Positions 34,101 through 42,988 of a stretch of DNA of 43,981 bases are shown piece by piece; within the stretch, counting starts at the first letter, position 1, and the number at the start of each line of letters is the position of its first letter. The position numbers and the translations under genes were made by a program. The notes under the pieces were generated by a model that did not search any database, was not told the origin of the DNA, and worked only from the letters and a program-made list of their open reading frames with translations. The stretch is from Stramenopiles sp. TOSAG23-2. Taxonomy: Eukaryota > Sar. The DNA lies in contig LT649290.1 in the NCBI GenBank assembly GCA_900128395.1, positions 1-43,981 on the forward strand. Reading direction: 5' to 3'.

Positions 34101-37100
34101 CATCTACTGATTTTGCCCCTTGTTCAAGTAATTGCTTTAATGCTGTAAACAATTGATCTGAAATATCATAACGATTATCAAAAACATATCGCACACAAAG
34201 TGCTTTAATGCAAAAGTAAAACAAATTATCACTCGTTTTGGAATTTTTATCAAATGTATTTGTATTCAGTAATACGCTGATGATACGTTGCGACAATGCA
34301 AGATGAGCTTCTAGAATTTGATCTATATTATTCGCACCACAACCGGCTACCATATCACAAGCAGACCATGAAATTACCATAGAATTTGAATCATCTGCTC
34401 CACCTCCGTTTTTTTGTAATGAAACTTGCGTGAAATTTCTTAAAATGATCGTTGCCAATAAACGTCCAGTGCTAGTAGTGCTTGATCCCCCAAAGTCATC
34501 TAATAATTCATCTACAGGAAAGACCACTTTGACAAGCGAATTCAAGACTTTTAATCCTTTAATTCGTTGCATCGCGCGTAAGCGTCTTTGTTTCAAACAA
34601 TATCCTATGTCTGGGGCATTAGCTCTAGACAACGCAAAACTCATTGCCGTATCCCTAGGCAACTCTGTTGCTTTCTTCTCATTTAAAAGCAAAGATCTTT
34701 CTTGTAACATTTTTCCAAGTTCACTTTTTTCTAAAAAATTTTCTTGAAATGCTTGCCAACTTCGTTTCGTTGGGGTATGTGCTAATTGGTGTTTTAATGA
34801 TCGCCGTGTAATCCCCTCTTCTCCAGTTGGATCGTATGGTGCAAACCGCAATAAAATATCCAAGCGTTTGTCTACTTGCCCACAAAGTTTGTCATAGCTT
34901 ATGCCAGCCAATTGCTCATGTTCACGTATGAACCATTGTCGTTTTTCTTGAACAAATTCCCATAAATCTAGAAGCTCTGCAGGAACAGTATCGCCATCAG
35001 TAGCGCATATTTCATACCCAAGTGCTTTATTAAATTTTTGTTCGTGTACAAGCACGGCCACATAACACTTGCGCAACATTCGATTTACAACTTCTCCACC
35101 TTTTCGCTGCAGCATTTGCATGTACATGTTCGGTTTATATTCTTCTTTCAATACAGAAAGTAATTTTGAGTTCTTCATTTTTCCACCATCTAAAAATGAA
35201 CTTAAAAAAGTAGATTCTTCTTCTATAGATGATACCGAGCGTTTTAAGGATGGGGGGGTCAAAGGATCCTTTGCAGCCATGGGTGTCTTTGGAATCGCCA
35301 TTTTATTTCCATTGATGGACATACTGCCACGGAAAACCAGGGATGAAAGCCATTTCTCGTTTTTAATTTCAAGTTCTGTCGCGGCACTACCTTTGACCAA
35401 CGTTGATGCAAAACGAGATGTTGTCCACGTTTGATATTGTGTTAGCTTGAATAATATCCCAACTTCGGATAATACATCTTCCTCATCTCCGATGCTTTCC
35501 TCGCGCGCAAGTGGGACCTTTGGTTTTGTTTTATCTCCAGTTGGTCTGTAATGGTTTCTCAAAGCAGTAGGGGCATTCACATGGGCGTACCAACCTGGTA
35601 ATAACGAACCGCGTCGATCACTATTACTGTAGCTAGTAAATTTCACTTCATCTCCCACAGCATGCTGAGATCTGGAGCCAGAAATATAATAAATAGTACG
35701 CTGCGGTGCCCCAATTTTACGTGTCCGGATGTTCAAACTACCTTGTGGGTTGTACAATGCCGGAAACTCGCCAGCATTAATTTGTAAACCTGGTCCATCT
35801 ACTTTCAATTTAACAATTTCATCCAACACAATCGTCTTTCTCTCGATTGGCACAGTTGCTTCCCTCTCTAGTCGAAATTTACTTTCATTTACACGAGTGA
35901 AAACACGCACGAGGAGATTTGATTCCCCTTGCGGCAATGAGCCAAATTTAGCACTCAATCCATCAATCATACCGCTTTTCGTTGCCGGATAATCAATCAA
36001 TGCATATGCAGTTCCCCACGTAGCTTGGTCTGGAATATCATCATCAGAGGGACCTAGAAAGTAGGGAAAGCCAGGTATGGATACTTGCTTTGTCTCCTTC
36101 AGCGTAGATCGTTGCACAAGTTTATACGCAATTCTAGATGGAACATCGTTGCAAATTTCAATTAAAGTGATTGATAAGGACGAACAGGATTGGACTAATT
36201 TTTGTGCAGCTAAACAATCAGTATCTAATGATGTACAAAACACCAGTGCTTGAAATAACAGACGGCTTAGCAAAATACGAACTAATTTCGACATTGCCCA
36301 TAATTTAGACGGTAGTTTATCACCAAGCGTGTTTTGATAATTTTGTAAAATATTTTTAACAACATCGAAGAATGTGGACAAATGCGAAATCAATATGTTG
36401 AACAATGGATTGACATCGGTGCTAGCATCATCATCAATATCATCTACCTTTGTATCAAATGAATTTCTATTCCTAGATGGCGTACGTAGATTATCGGGGA
36501 CTCTATTCGATGATTCTTCCGATAATGGTGTGCTAGGGCTACTATACCGATTACCTTCAGTAACTGACATTAAATACGAATGTATGAGTAGCAAAAATTC
36601 CACAGTTTCTTTAGACGTATCACTTACATCTGGAAACTGAAAATCATTCGTAGAATTCAGCAAAAATGTTAAATTCGTGTCAAAATCATTTGATATGCAT
36701 TGCAAAATGGAATCTAAAAACTGGTGTAATAAAATGCTACTGTTACCAAAGTTATCTTGTAATCGCCCTGCACTTATTGTAGCATGGTCCACATTAACAG
36801 GTAAAAACAATGATTTGATCAAATTTAAATCGTAACATCTTGACAATAAATGTTTTGATATTATATTATAAGCAGCAGGTTTCATTGGAAAAACATTTGA
36901 CTTGCTATTTTGAGCTAAAGTAGGATCCATAATTTGTGTCAAGATTCCTATTTTCTCCGACCACGTCTGTACAAAAATTTCCAATGAAACTGTGAATATA
37001 TCCGCAGCAAGCCCAATCAATGGATCTAAATCCTTACTATCACTACCCAAAATTTCTACTAAAATACGTTTTAAATTTTGTTGATATTTTTTTGTCAAAA

Positions 37101-40100
37101 AAGCGTTATCAGTGGTAAGCAATCCAAGGTCTTGTGCATACTTCAAATGAACATTTAAAATACTAACAAGATAAAACGTAACTGGCAAATGTTTGATTCG
37201 TGTTTTTCCTTTTAACGAGATACAATACAAAATCAAATCAATCAATGAATTCAGCATATCCTTTGAAATTTCTATACATAACGGACTTCCATTATCACCA
37301 TACGTATTATTTTGCCTATTACGTTTAGGCAAGCAAATTTGATTTGAAATATCATTAATAGATGCTAGAATACCTCCTGCTATGATAAGAGGAGAAAATG
37401 GTATTTTTCTATCGTTGCTATTGTTATTGTTGTTATTATTATCATCATCATCATCATCTTTGTTGCCACCAGTACTTGCAATATATTCTTTAAATTTCTT
37501 GCGTACACTCACGAGCTCATCCTTTATAGCAGCTGGTTTATCTTTCTTTGAGAAACTAGATTTATTGAACAAGTACCGTTGTATTTTTTCAGTATCACTT
37601 GGCATCATTTTCCAAACATATTCATTTGCCGCATCAATACAAAACGATTCGTTTGAATATTTACGAAAGTAATATCGGCCATTGCAAATACAGTTGTTCC
37701 GATTAAATTTCCATATACATGCATTTTTCCCTTTCTGAAGTGGGAAACCAACAAAAAATTGCTTACTATCAGCAAAAAAGAAAGCTTGTTTAATTTGATC
37801 TTCAGTGAGAAAATCGTATTTTGAACTGAATGAAGTTTTGGAAATTTGATATTGCTGCTTTTTACCACGTATTATGATACCATTTACAATTGGATTGGAC
37901 CCATCAAATTCAATACGCACTAGATGTTTTGTAATTGTTACAGGAAAATGATAAATTCCACTCTTTGACATACCATTCAATACACTATATGGATTGAAAT
38001 CGATTAAAACGGGTTCATCATTGATTAGTACATCAAATGAACGTTTTGTACTTGAAGAATCTAAAAATTCTTCAAATGCTAATGAAATAACAAATTCACC
38101 ATTTGGAACTGGGATGGAATACCAGAAATTATCATTTTTTGCACGGCACGAGTTGTACATTTGTGATTTATCTTTCTTACCATCGGATATTGAATAATAA
38201 CCACCACCAATTCCAAATGTTTTACCATCATTATGGCCAAAATATTTATCCTCGGAAAAGCTGATACCATTACCATCTTTAAATGCATTTCCACCGCAAT
38301 TTATCGCTGAAATCACTTTTTCTTTATCAATAATGGCTTCATCAAATCCATATTCTTTATATTTACCAATATATTTTAAACTAATAACGTTGTTGCACAA
38401 AAATACGTTATTGTTACTTTGATTAACATTTTTCAAATTATCATATGTGCACGAATAACACGATACTGACGTTTTGGAAACTTGTAACAAATATAATTCA
38501 TTCTTGTAAGATGTCGATAACAGCTCTGGTCGTGCTAATACTGGCGGAGACCCAGTTTCAGCACTATCATTTTTCTCATCTTTGGTTTTAGTATTATTCC
38601 CTGTTTTACTCTTCATAGATGGGCTTTTTGAATTTTCGTTTTCTTCCCCTTTTGATTCAATCGTACCATTTAAATCAATAATATCGTAAATAATACTAGT
38701 CTTATCAGCTACTGAAATAAGGTTTGAAAAAATATCCAATGTATCTTTCATCGATCGATCATCTATCTTGTGATCAATTTGGTTTACCAATGCCGCCGTT
38801 TCAACATTTTCTTTTGCATCCATATCATCGCTATCATTTTGTCCTTGTTTATCATTATTATTCTCAGCATCGCTATTACCTGGTTTTATAATATTTATAC
38901 ATTGTATAAATACAGTTTCCAATGTGTTTTTATCAATAATATCGAGTAATAAAGATGATTGATTTTCATTCAAAGCACTATTACTGCCTGTTGTATGACG
39001 ATGTAAAAAGCCGATATAACTTGCATTTAAATTTACAGTACGTCCTTCCACATTATTGTAAAAAGTAGATGCATGTTTGGTTAACATACCCGCATCTTGT
39101 CCAACGCAATTCAAACGTAATAATCCATTGTTTGTGCAATGGACAAAGATATATGTACCATCACATGCCATGGAAGATACTTTTAATTTGGTACGTATTT
39201 TTACTGGTAAATCAATACTCAACGATGATATTTCACTATCATGTTGAAGTGGAGAAATACGACTTAGTGTTTCAAATTGTACTAAAAAATTTAATGATTG
39301 GCGTATTTCTTCAAATGGATTGACAAAGCCAATATCAATATCTGATAAATCAGTGGATTCATCATCTTCCTCCTCATGTTTCTCTCGTCCTTGTTGTAAA
39401 ATTAATAGCCTTGCCACTTGGATAATATCTGAAACGGATCCTCTTGAAATACCAAACGTTAATAAGAAACGTATAAATTCATATACCATATTATCGTTTA
39501 AATTATATCGTCCTTTATTAACAACTATGGAAGTAAAGGTTGATCGAAGCTTTGAAAATATTTTCATTGTTTGTTGTGATAATGGTTTACCATTATAAAG
39601 AGCCAATGGTGATAATAAACCATGTAATGCATTTTCTAACATTTCAAATGATTCTTGAAATAATGTAGGATCGCTTTTACATGCGGTTTTAATCATCAAT
39701 AATCCCATATTTATTGCTAAATTTGATAATTTAGCTTCCACATCAATTTTATATGAAATTTGCCGTGGTTGTTGTTGTTGTTGTTGAATAATAAAATTTT
39801 TATTATTGTTGATGTTGTTGTTGTTGTTGTTGGTGGTGGTATTGTTGTTGGTATTATTATTGTTAATGTCATCAGCTGTTAGTGTTGATTGTTGTTTTTC
39901 TTCCACATTATTTGCACTTAAACTACTAGTACGTGCTGTATCTGCATTAATTTTTCGTTGATATGCTAAGCGAATACGTGCAAATACTATTATAGCATTT
40001 TCAATATCTTCAAATGTTCCAGCAGTACCACCAACATCAACACGATCTAAACCTATCATTGAATATAATGCGTTTTCAATACCTGCTACCGCTACAACTT

Positions 40101-40419
40101 CTGGTTTCCGTTTCAATATACCTAATATCAATGATTCGCGTTCCCTACGTGTAGTTGCAATATCTCTGGATTCCAATATTCTACTACGATAACCATTTAA
40201 AATTTCATAAACATCTGCCAATTCCATACTAGCCGTTCTACATGATTCCACTAAACGTGCTTTATCAGATATCAGTTGGTCTGCACGTTTTAACATAGAT
40301 ATCCATTCCTCATCTGACTGTGTAAATTTTTTAATTTTATTATTATTATTATTAACATTTGTTTTTGTTTCTTGATTCTCCTCGTCCTCCTCGTCTAAAC
40401 GTCTTAATATATTTCCCAT
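25147..40419 (-). CDS. Giant HECT-type E3 ubiquitin ligase with SPRY, RanBP2 zinc finger and LamG-like domains
   Basis: 5090 residues in one uninterrupted exon. A HECT domain fills about residues 4740-5090; LPTGHTCFFQIDIPRY places the catalytic Cys at residue 5057, in the usual position about 30 residues from the C-terminus, so the ligase should be active. Upstream, in order: helical N-terminal region (1-350) with Asn/Gln tracts near residue 200; an SH3-like basic loop segment (about 2660-2700, RQGRIVYLDEQKNCASVVLA); a RanBP2-type zinc finger (WECPQC...NCEMCDFERP, about 2860-2885); a first SPRY domain (about 3040-3190, SGKWYYEIDVVGD, GLAVDIDKKTMGFYVNN); a concanavalin/LamG-like region (about 3540-3875, FTFETWLRTEN, GECRVWERGL); and a second SPRY (about 3950-4105, SGKFSWEVRVNKL). 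The arrangement recalls the large HERC1/HECTD4 class, but no RCC1 repeats are apparent, so no symbol is given. The RanBP2 finger could bind ubiquitin (inference). Confidence 0.9.
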   Translation of the reverse strand: MGNILRRLDEEDEENQETKTNVNNNNNKIKKFTQSDEEWISMLKRADQLISDKARLVESCRTASMELADVYEILNGYRSRILESRDIATTRRERESLILGILKRKPEVVAVAGIENALYSMIGLDRVDVGGTAGTFEDIENAIIVFARIRLAYQRKINADTARTSSLSANNVEEKQQSTLTADDINNNNTNNNTTTNNNNNNINNNKNFIIQQQQQQPRQISYKIDVEAKLSNLAINMGLLMIKTACKSDPTLFQESFEMLENALHGLLSPLALYNGKPLSQQTMKIFSKLRSTFTSIVVNKGRYNLNDNMVYEFIRFLLTFGISRGSVSDIIQVARLLILQQGREKHEEEDDESTDLSDIDIGFVNPFEEIRQSLNFLVQFETLSRISPLQHDSEISSLSIDLPVKIRTKLKVSSMACDGTYIFVHCTNNGLLRLNCVGQDAGMLTKHASTFYNNVEGRTVNLNASYIGFLHRHTTGSNSALNENQSSLLLDIIDKNTLETVFIQCINIIKPGNSDAENNNDKQGQNDSDDMDAKENVETAALVNQIDHKIDDRSMKDTLDIFSNLISVADKTSIIYDIIDLNGTIESKGEENENSKSPSMKSKTGNNTKTKDEKNDSAETGSPPVLARPELLSTSYKNELYLLQVSKTSVSCYSCTYDNLKNVNQSNNNVFLCNNVISLKYIGKYKEYGFDEAIIDKEKVISAINCGGNAFKDGNGISFSEDKYFGHNDGKTFGIGGGYYSISDGKKDKSQMYNSCRAKNDNFWYSIPVPNGEFVISLAFEEFLDSSSTKRSFDVLINDEPVLIDFNPYSVLNGMSKSGIYHFPVTITKHLVRIEFDGSNPIVNGIIIRGKKQQYQISKTSFSSKYDFLTEDQIKQAFFFADSKQFFVGFPLQKGKNACIWKFNRNNCICNGRYYFRKYSNESFCIDAANEYVWKMMPSDTEKIQRYLFNKSSFSKKDKPAAIKDELVSVRKKFKEYIASTGGNKDDDDDDNNNNNNNSNDRKIPFSPLIIAGGILASINDISNQICLPKRNRQNNTYGDNGSPLCIEISKDMLNSLIDLILYCISLKGKTRIKHLPVTFYLVSILNVHLKYAQDLGLLTTDNAFLTKKYQQNLKRILVEILGSDSKDLDPLIGLAADIFTVSLEIFVQTWSEKIGILTQIMDPTLAQNSKSNVFPMKPAAYNIISKHLLSRCYDLNLIKSLFLPVNVDHATISAGRLQDNFGNSSILLHQFLDSILQCISNDFDTNLTFLLNSTNDFQFPDVSDTSKETVEFLLLIHSYLMSVTEGNRYSSPSTPLSEESSNRVPDNLRTPSRNRNSFDTKVDDIDDDASTDVNPLFNILISHLSTFFDVVKNILQNYQNTLGDKLPSKLWAMSKLVRILLSRLLFQALVFCTSLDTDCLAAQKLVQSCSSLSITLIEICNDVPSRIAYKLVQRSTLKETKQVSIPGFPYFLGPSDDDIPDQATWGTAYALIDYPATKSGMIDGLSAKFGSLPQGESNLLVRVFTRVNESKFRLEREATVPIERKTIVLDEIVKLKVDGPGLQINAGEFPALYNPQGSLNIRTRKIGAPQRTIYYISGSRSQHAVGDEVKFTSYSNSDRRGSLLPGWYAHVNAPTALRNHYRPTGDKTKPKVPLAREESIGDEEDVLSEVGILFKLTQYQTWTTSRFASTLVKGSAATELEIKNEKWLSSLVFRGSMSINGNKMAIPKTPMAAKDPLTPPSLKRSVSSIEEESTFLSSFLDGGKMKNSKLLSVLKEEYKPNMYMQMLQRKGGEVVNRMLRKCYVAVLVHEQKFNKALGYEICATDGDTVPAELLDLWEFVQEKRQWFIREHEQLAGISYDKLCGQVDKRLDILLRFAPYDPTGEEGITRRSLKHQLAHTPTKRSWQAFQENFLEKSELGKMLQERSLLLNEKKATELPRDTAMSFALSRANAPDIGYCLKQRRLRAMQRIKGLKVLNSLVKVVFPVDELLDDFGGSSTTSTGRLLATIILRNFTQVSLQKNGGGADDSNSMVISWSACDMVAGCGANNIDQILEAHLALSQRIISVLLNTNTFDKNSKTSDNLFYFCIKALCVRYVFDNRYDISDQLFTALKQLLEQGAKSVDANDNGAIAKSNLSPTTLNLYEFLLFSSINESKIFSSVLKQNLFSLMAGHLEILMQQLRVRNQNEPGLENSNLKYKRYLATMPIQFGSKESVKGIVISRPPNMDFSYVISMKIYLHHLSKEQDTVLFKTGNVHKCTENDKTQSCAFIDKKTAHVQFKTKVRRSKEVQITEVQSDVEVEINQWVSLTFARKRLPKGSDQLYIFINGKIAGTTDITYGNNVAETKNGDISEGTKSNTDNIPIIDISNAVHQPASSDGKDDATVSTRLPLYVGVPSMAPHYATSATATEIAEKYLHDIDNFMFEGLATSIIVCSDMNMVKNIMMINDNTATKSMLSSSINKLHVDMEWILDLMYRCTLTQEPKQSLASLRLVSILLSIIEGHDSDNKGDINTFDILNSTAPANKFKAIKILSSLLMEIIPQNIENDEMFCKNLTPGTVVQRLFSIYVSLDCLIESGGNRDENDALNAQCYSEFSARFILEIGTLFQNLLSSSLWSVFVVKTLCGEMQRMFNNGDKELGLEQKDNGTYDIWRVLSALTLLNTTSYKIRIGSIVKILSTDKNSKLPTNRQGRIVYLDEQKNCASVVLADGEVVEDMELDQFELSCEASVISDTINSSNLKTIFNNAVQLLQLKSASLTVIGTTYRYRLMQFISSVIDSLCKEGNDLIIDDTCLRELLRVASTSVLIQNEFPSFDDLNQKMEELKMSLRDINLSQVEINKLTSPAMLQVSEKADDGHFQVFSTGSLLEIDDQTTYRVNSDLGDEWECPQCETPNETDVQNCEMCDFERPKLAGIVLGEVWPQSLTMDLFHVPGLGRKSYTVHETSELMKKGYGVNWHGQATLANTISAQPNASFEFKINNLKQHADHNVEAGNFIRCGLMKENIDISEELESNDIFAWNSQGKMFKATNRLANEAKEVQKLHVSYICNVDDTIKQQQSVVCEDPSGPFLCSVKRHFPTWRLNDISLKSGKWYYEIDVVGDVSGSCPQLGWADEEFKCYDGVGKGVGDCKHSWGVDGYRKRVWNAADTAYGKKWENGDRIGLAVDIDKKTMGFYVNNEYQGDAFVNCNFTGGLYPAFTLSGHGRMKIRVFFGGTGKLKYAPPQGYKAVYDYFGIIYSKRKKARENFKLMPIDINKQTSRYMLQTLRDMDDIISKSNSESVDDVLLGGGSSSASGISPEPLVRTVSELHNLTLAPRKKKKGEEANAEGKTSDLSIYTDKNFCSLFEKAVDVETMPIWKENDVVKVERDYKLSRLSLYVNGSLAHTMTQIPATVLQPFIEIAGANTSITMLQSNVGGVRTKVSNDISVKTSNKTYPYNFQDVLQDKSVYVGICCKASAEVELVRLYIQVDNSNGHVKDFSGHMNFLSLQKAGQINGKLADNSTVELSGYCTSSSNAKQLEKCTFEISMLSSSSLDLIGTSMDGECTLFLRKQNTEVALRLNKSSFINFGYLGFSKTADFTFETWLRTENIERDQGCILRVGDVASNALLFSMSNTKFILTGMERNNGSSGKEKLISDILTYDLFESDEMSNDTTPGTVENVWQHIAFSFIRPSKRIQQWEPAGDTFKVFDNPQDTFKAKKILKPILGPIILSNIPDNVPYLHCWDINIVSRKSGIRIGVIFEDDTLPLSKRICYISTRKIDSIHICGVDYPVDDPPQVPCSNGDTITVLYNSEIETLSFFLNFTYLSQCQIHETALRPSQIHPFVALGSDGDSVETSTATKTKLTVGIWTFFKNSKIICQMPSIFEPGKVQGQFTIGCDENETKFKSFNGQIGECRVWERGLTQSDLSNTSREPVPTRKPMKGLIHWYPMMVGVGNVAYDVKASSHGLICHPDWIADSKDFRISSPERMYWNSILCHSALKIDPIDPSRVRQTSTSAQGRTVLGDIPLSSGKFSWEVRVNKLNRYCNIGVGTKKTSLTSFVGSNSESWGLYNAGDAFHNNEKSHATSTKYQGGDVVTVYVDTVLGTLTWGINGEMVGFKYTNIRGKVLYPAVTLYYDKDDVTIRNMKSESETTRILHATVKREFELASTFFDSNDFQVSVPGEKSDGKKRVGELVNMFRLLNNGNDGINRNQESKSSVNDTGSNVTSPNSKRHKSLKKAIEFVGDVGDICSCALSNAFDGSFETADHLIPQSSKLCDNAQKVVCAQGPLWRLSLMSQTIHTASALEILYARRATLRLLELSKNNSARLVKALNGDVSNIFKVCQLLVASSSDSEIDLLGTYMQQILKQDSPESKSLSRAVLAESIFVLMRSICTMNSVYKGTLTSEHLDVIDDRSAIENPNPKFGFWLLGLVLDVPEFLRLHSSSILAALLSFISLSEGTLRSEGLEVLVRMVTLVQQNFKVWEKPLIDRVLNHFDGQLDSLFKSKSSRRSKYMANLVRLYLVLSKMDARVLASLPAWLNDILCCFSLCEKISGNNTNNNNYGDVVISDESIDQDNVEGNTTEGATITKGEKQYVVKTVRELGFQNNENLQMFASEKETTKVPTFDKLTFSIMKSLVQCLNHLLKKKSTSSSNTQLKDLVLSVQFDSNVTSRFKALNDVSPEILQWGTCILFAINKSFVTLTDFISFEPDVPKLSLLKQIMEYRQFLLWNLKLLLWQDTLKSTYANADNYQSITIDRLATYSLRGKTATVETLNKSIFGQIFKRLHYIDPKMLRHKSKEMGGPYGTWKVDFVGESSIDQGGPFRDTLTQCVTDLWAEHVMMLVKVPNNRNNSGEFGRDKLVPNPENISDDHLQMWRFVGKIMGIALRINNPLPFDLPSLVWKILVSEEINRFDLKAIDESFYQINERILKCDANDIEGFKLSHVVINNAGEEKELMKGGDEVPVTGSNYVEYVSMCEQYRINELKQQCLAIKAGISTIVPVGMLHLWTWEELELNVCGKKGFDIDLLKEHTEFKDSYENNLQFQGWLWKSLEALDEEERENFLRFCWGRSRLPVAKDGWTHKFAVHPKSGDDNALPTGHTCFFQIDIPRYTSQEILEKRLRTAVKWGNGAIDDD

Positions 40420-41375
40420 GATGATGGTTTGTTAGTAATATGATGGTATATATATATATATGTAAAAATATACGGTCTGTTCTCTCTCTTCAGATCAATA
40501 TATACATATATGTCTATCTATACCGAATGGTGTGAATATATTTAGTCTTTTTAAATTAGATTTATTATTTTATATTTACAGTTGTTAGATATATATATAA
40601 TAGCACACTACTATTGAAAAATTCAATTATTATTATTTATTATTCAATTTCAATTCTTCTTCCTTTTATATACTTCTTCTTTCTTGGATCCTTGGATTCT
40701 TAAGGTATTTTGTATCCTAGCAAATGACCATATTGCATACTTGAAAGGGAATTTAGAATATCAATCATTTATTATTATTCAATTTTTTCAATTCTTTTTA
40801 TTCTTATATTCTGCTATTTTCTTATTCTGTGCTGTTGTAATTTTTCTTGGATTCTTGGATTCTTAAGGTATTTTTTATCCTAGCAAATGACCATATTGCA
40901 TACTTGAAAGGGAATTTAGAATATCAATCACACCGATAAACAAATTGATAAGCTTTTAGCTTTTAGCAGTTTAGCAGTACACAGCACTGAAATACTGAAA
41001 TACCATATTTTGAGCAAAAAAGCTATATCGACAAAGTGACCGAAATTACAAAAAAAATAGATTTGTATCCATATAAATATCCGATATTATCATTATCATA
41101 GTGAATAATATAGCATGGTGGTATAGGGTAGATAATGAAAAGCTCCTCCAGCCCTACTTACTCATAAATTCCTCCTCCTCAACACAAAGTACCAAATAAA
41201 ATCTATATATCATTTTGAATCAACAAGGAGATAGATAAAAGAGAAGAGGGGATGTGCTGGGTGAGAGACAATTGGAAAAAAAAAGAGAAGTAAAAGGAAA
41301 TTGTTTCTTTAAAGATTTTAACCATTAAGTTTTCTAAATAATAAATTTATAACAACAGTAAATATACAAGAAAGA
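40420..41375. other. Divergent promoter region of the HECT gene and DHCR7
   Basis: Holds an AT microsatellite near 40450, a two-copy repeat at 40681-40930 and an A-rich leader before the DHCR7 ATG. An open frame at 40684-40866 lies within the repeat and is not supported as a gene. Confidence 0.55.
40681..40930. repeat. Two-copy repeat, 163-bp period
   Basis: The 87-bp blocks 40681-40767 and 40844-40930 are nearly identical (two visible mismatches) and include CTTGGATTCTTAAGGTA and AGCAAATGACCATATTGCA. AT-rich DNA in front of each copy is also related but more diverged. Both sit in the shared promoter region, which suggests either duplicated regulatory sequence or drift. Confidence 0.85.
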
Positions 41376-42749
41376 ATGTGGAGCAACAAAGCCAATACAG
41401 AATCTGCTGGGCTTATACCTGGTAGAAAAACAATAGGGCCATTGCTATTAATGTTTGCAACAACAACTTTTGTTGTATTATGTTGGATGACCCAAGAAAA
41501 ATTTCATGGATCATTATCAAATTTATTTTCATATATCATTGAAAATGGTTTTATCGCCACATTAAAAGATGGAGTATATGGCGTTGGGGATGATTACAGT
41601 GGTATGGTGCCAACTATGGATCATTGGAAAATATTAGCATATTTTTCTGCGTTTGAGTTAATTTTAATGAAATTACCAGTTGGAAGAGAATTTAACGGCC
41701 CCGTAACACCAGAAGGGAATGTACCAAAATATACAGATAATGCATTTGCATCATATGTAATCACTATTGTTACATTTATTGTTGGTGTGGAAATGGAATG
41801 GTGGAAAGGTTCGATTTTAATTACAAATTGGGGACCAATGTTATTAGCAATGAATATCTTTGCTTTATTTTTTTGCATTTTCTTAACATTGAAAGGTTTA
41901 TATTTTCCATCCACTACGGATTGTGGTACCACTGGTAATTTTATTGTTGATTTTTATTGGGGTACGGAATTATATCCAAGAATCTTTGGTTGGGATGTAA
42001 AGGTATTTACAAATTGTCGTTTTGGTTTAATGTTATGGGCATTGTTGCCAATCTCCGTTGCATATGCACAAAAAGAAGAATTTAATGGAATATCGAATGA
42101 AATTATTGTTAATTGTTTATTGCAATTAGTATATTTAAGTAAATTTTATTGGTGGGAAAGTGGTTACATGAGTACTGTGGATATCATGCATGACAGAGCT
42201 GGTTATTACATATGTTGGGGATGTTTAGTATGGGTACCAACTATTTACACGATGACATCGCAATATATTTATTTCAAATTTAAATCACAAAGTAGTTTAA
42301 ATATTGATAATGCATTATCAGCAGAACTTGCCATGGTATATGTTGTATTAGGTATTGCATCTATCTTTGCAAATTACGATGCGGATAATCATCGTGCTGT
42401 ATTTCGTCAATTTAATGGAAACGTGAATATCTTTGGTTCACCAGCGAAATGTATTGTTGCGAAATATACACCACAAAATGGTAAACAAAAAACATCATTA
42501 CTGTTACTAAGTGGATATTGGGGTATTTCACGTCATTTCCATTATTTACCTGAAATTTTATTAAGTATTTTTTGGTGCATCCCAGCTGGTTTTGATCATT
42601 TCCTACCGCATTTTTATTATATCTTCTTAACCATTTTGTTAATGGATCGAAGTGTTCGTGATGAAGGACGTTGTACCAATAAATATGGTAAATATTATTT
42701 GCAATACAAAGAGGAAGTGCCATATAAAATCATACCAGGTGTGTTTTAA
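41376..42749 (+). CDS. DHCR7: 7-dehydrocholesterol reductase (delta-7 sterol reductase)
   Basis: 457 residues, close to the 475 of human DHCR7, full length and unbroken. Conserved blocks are all present: GRKTIGPLLLM near the N-terminus, FNGPVTPEGNVP, the long block TELYPRIFGWDVKVFTNCRFG, TVDIMHDRAGYYICWGCLVW, LLLLSGYWGISRHFHYLPEI and the C-terminal DRSVRDEGRCTNKYGKYY followed by VPYKIIPGVF. The enzyme is an ER membrane protein that reduces the C7-C8 double bond of sterol precursors with NADPH. ERG4/ERG24 relatives are the alternative, but the CRFG and MHDRAGYYICWG blocks are specific to the delta-7 enzymes. Its presence indicates that the organism makes or modifies delta-5 sterols. It is transcribed divergently from the HECT gene. 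Confidence 0.95.
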   Translation: MWSNKANTESAGLIPGRKTIGPLLLMFATTTFVVLCWMTQEKFHGSLSNLFSYIIENGFIATLKDGVYGVGDDYSGMVPTMDHWKILAYFSAFELILMKLPVGREFNGPVTPEGNVPKYTDNAFASYVITIVTFIVGVEMEWWKGSILITNWGPMLLAMNIFALFFCIFLTLKGLYFPSTTDCGTTGNFIVDFYWGTELYPRIFGWDVKVFTNCRFGLMLWALLPISVAYAQKEEFNGISNEIIVNCLLQLVYLSKFYWWESGYMSTVDIMHDRAGYYICWGCLVWVPTIYTMTSQYIYFKFKSQSSLNIDNALSAELAMVYVVLGIASIFANYDADNHRAVFRQFNGNVNIFGSPAKCIVAKYTPQNGKQKTSLLLLSGYWGISRHFHYLPEILLSIFWCIPAGFDHFLPHFYYIFLTILLMDRSVRDEGRCTNKYGKYYLQYKEEVPYKIIPGVF

Positions 42750-42941
42750 CAAAAGTAATTATATACACTGGGTATATTTTAATAATATAGCGCAAAGAGA
42801 TTGATATGAACGTGAATTTGAGAAAATGTTCGAGGTGTGTAGTGTGTAGTGTGTGTGGAGTTTGGAGTTTGGTGAAATGTGTATCTACACACCTTTAAAC
42901 GAGTTCCTTCAACTAAAATGATTAATATTTTCGATTTTAAT

Positions 42942-42963
42942 TACACACACACACACACACACA
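42942..42963. repeat. CA microsatellite
   Basis: About ten consecutive CA units in the short convergent spacer between DHCR7 and the gene at 42989-43498. Confidence 0.9.
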
Positions 42964-42988
42964 GTATGTCAAACCAACTTTTTCTTTT

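Noticed and set aside
26876-38294. Many open frames of 60-160 codons opposite to or overlapping the HECT gene
   Set aside because: They are shadows of a strongly supported 5090-codon gene and show no domains of their own.
40684-40866. 60-codon open frame
   Set aside because: It lies across a two-copy non-coding repeat and encodes AT-driven hydrophobic residues only.
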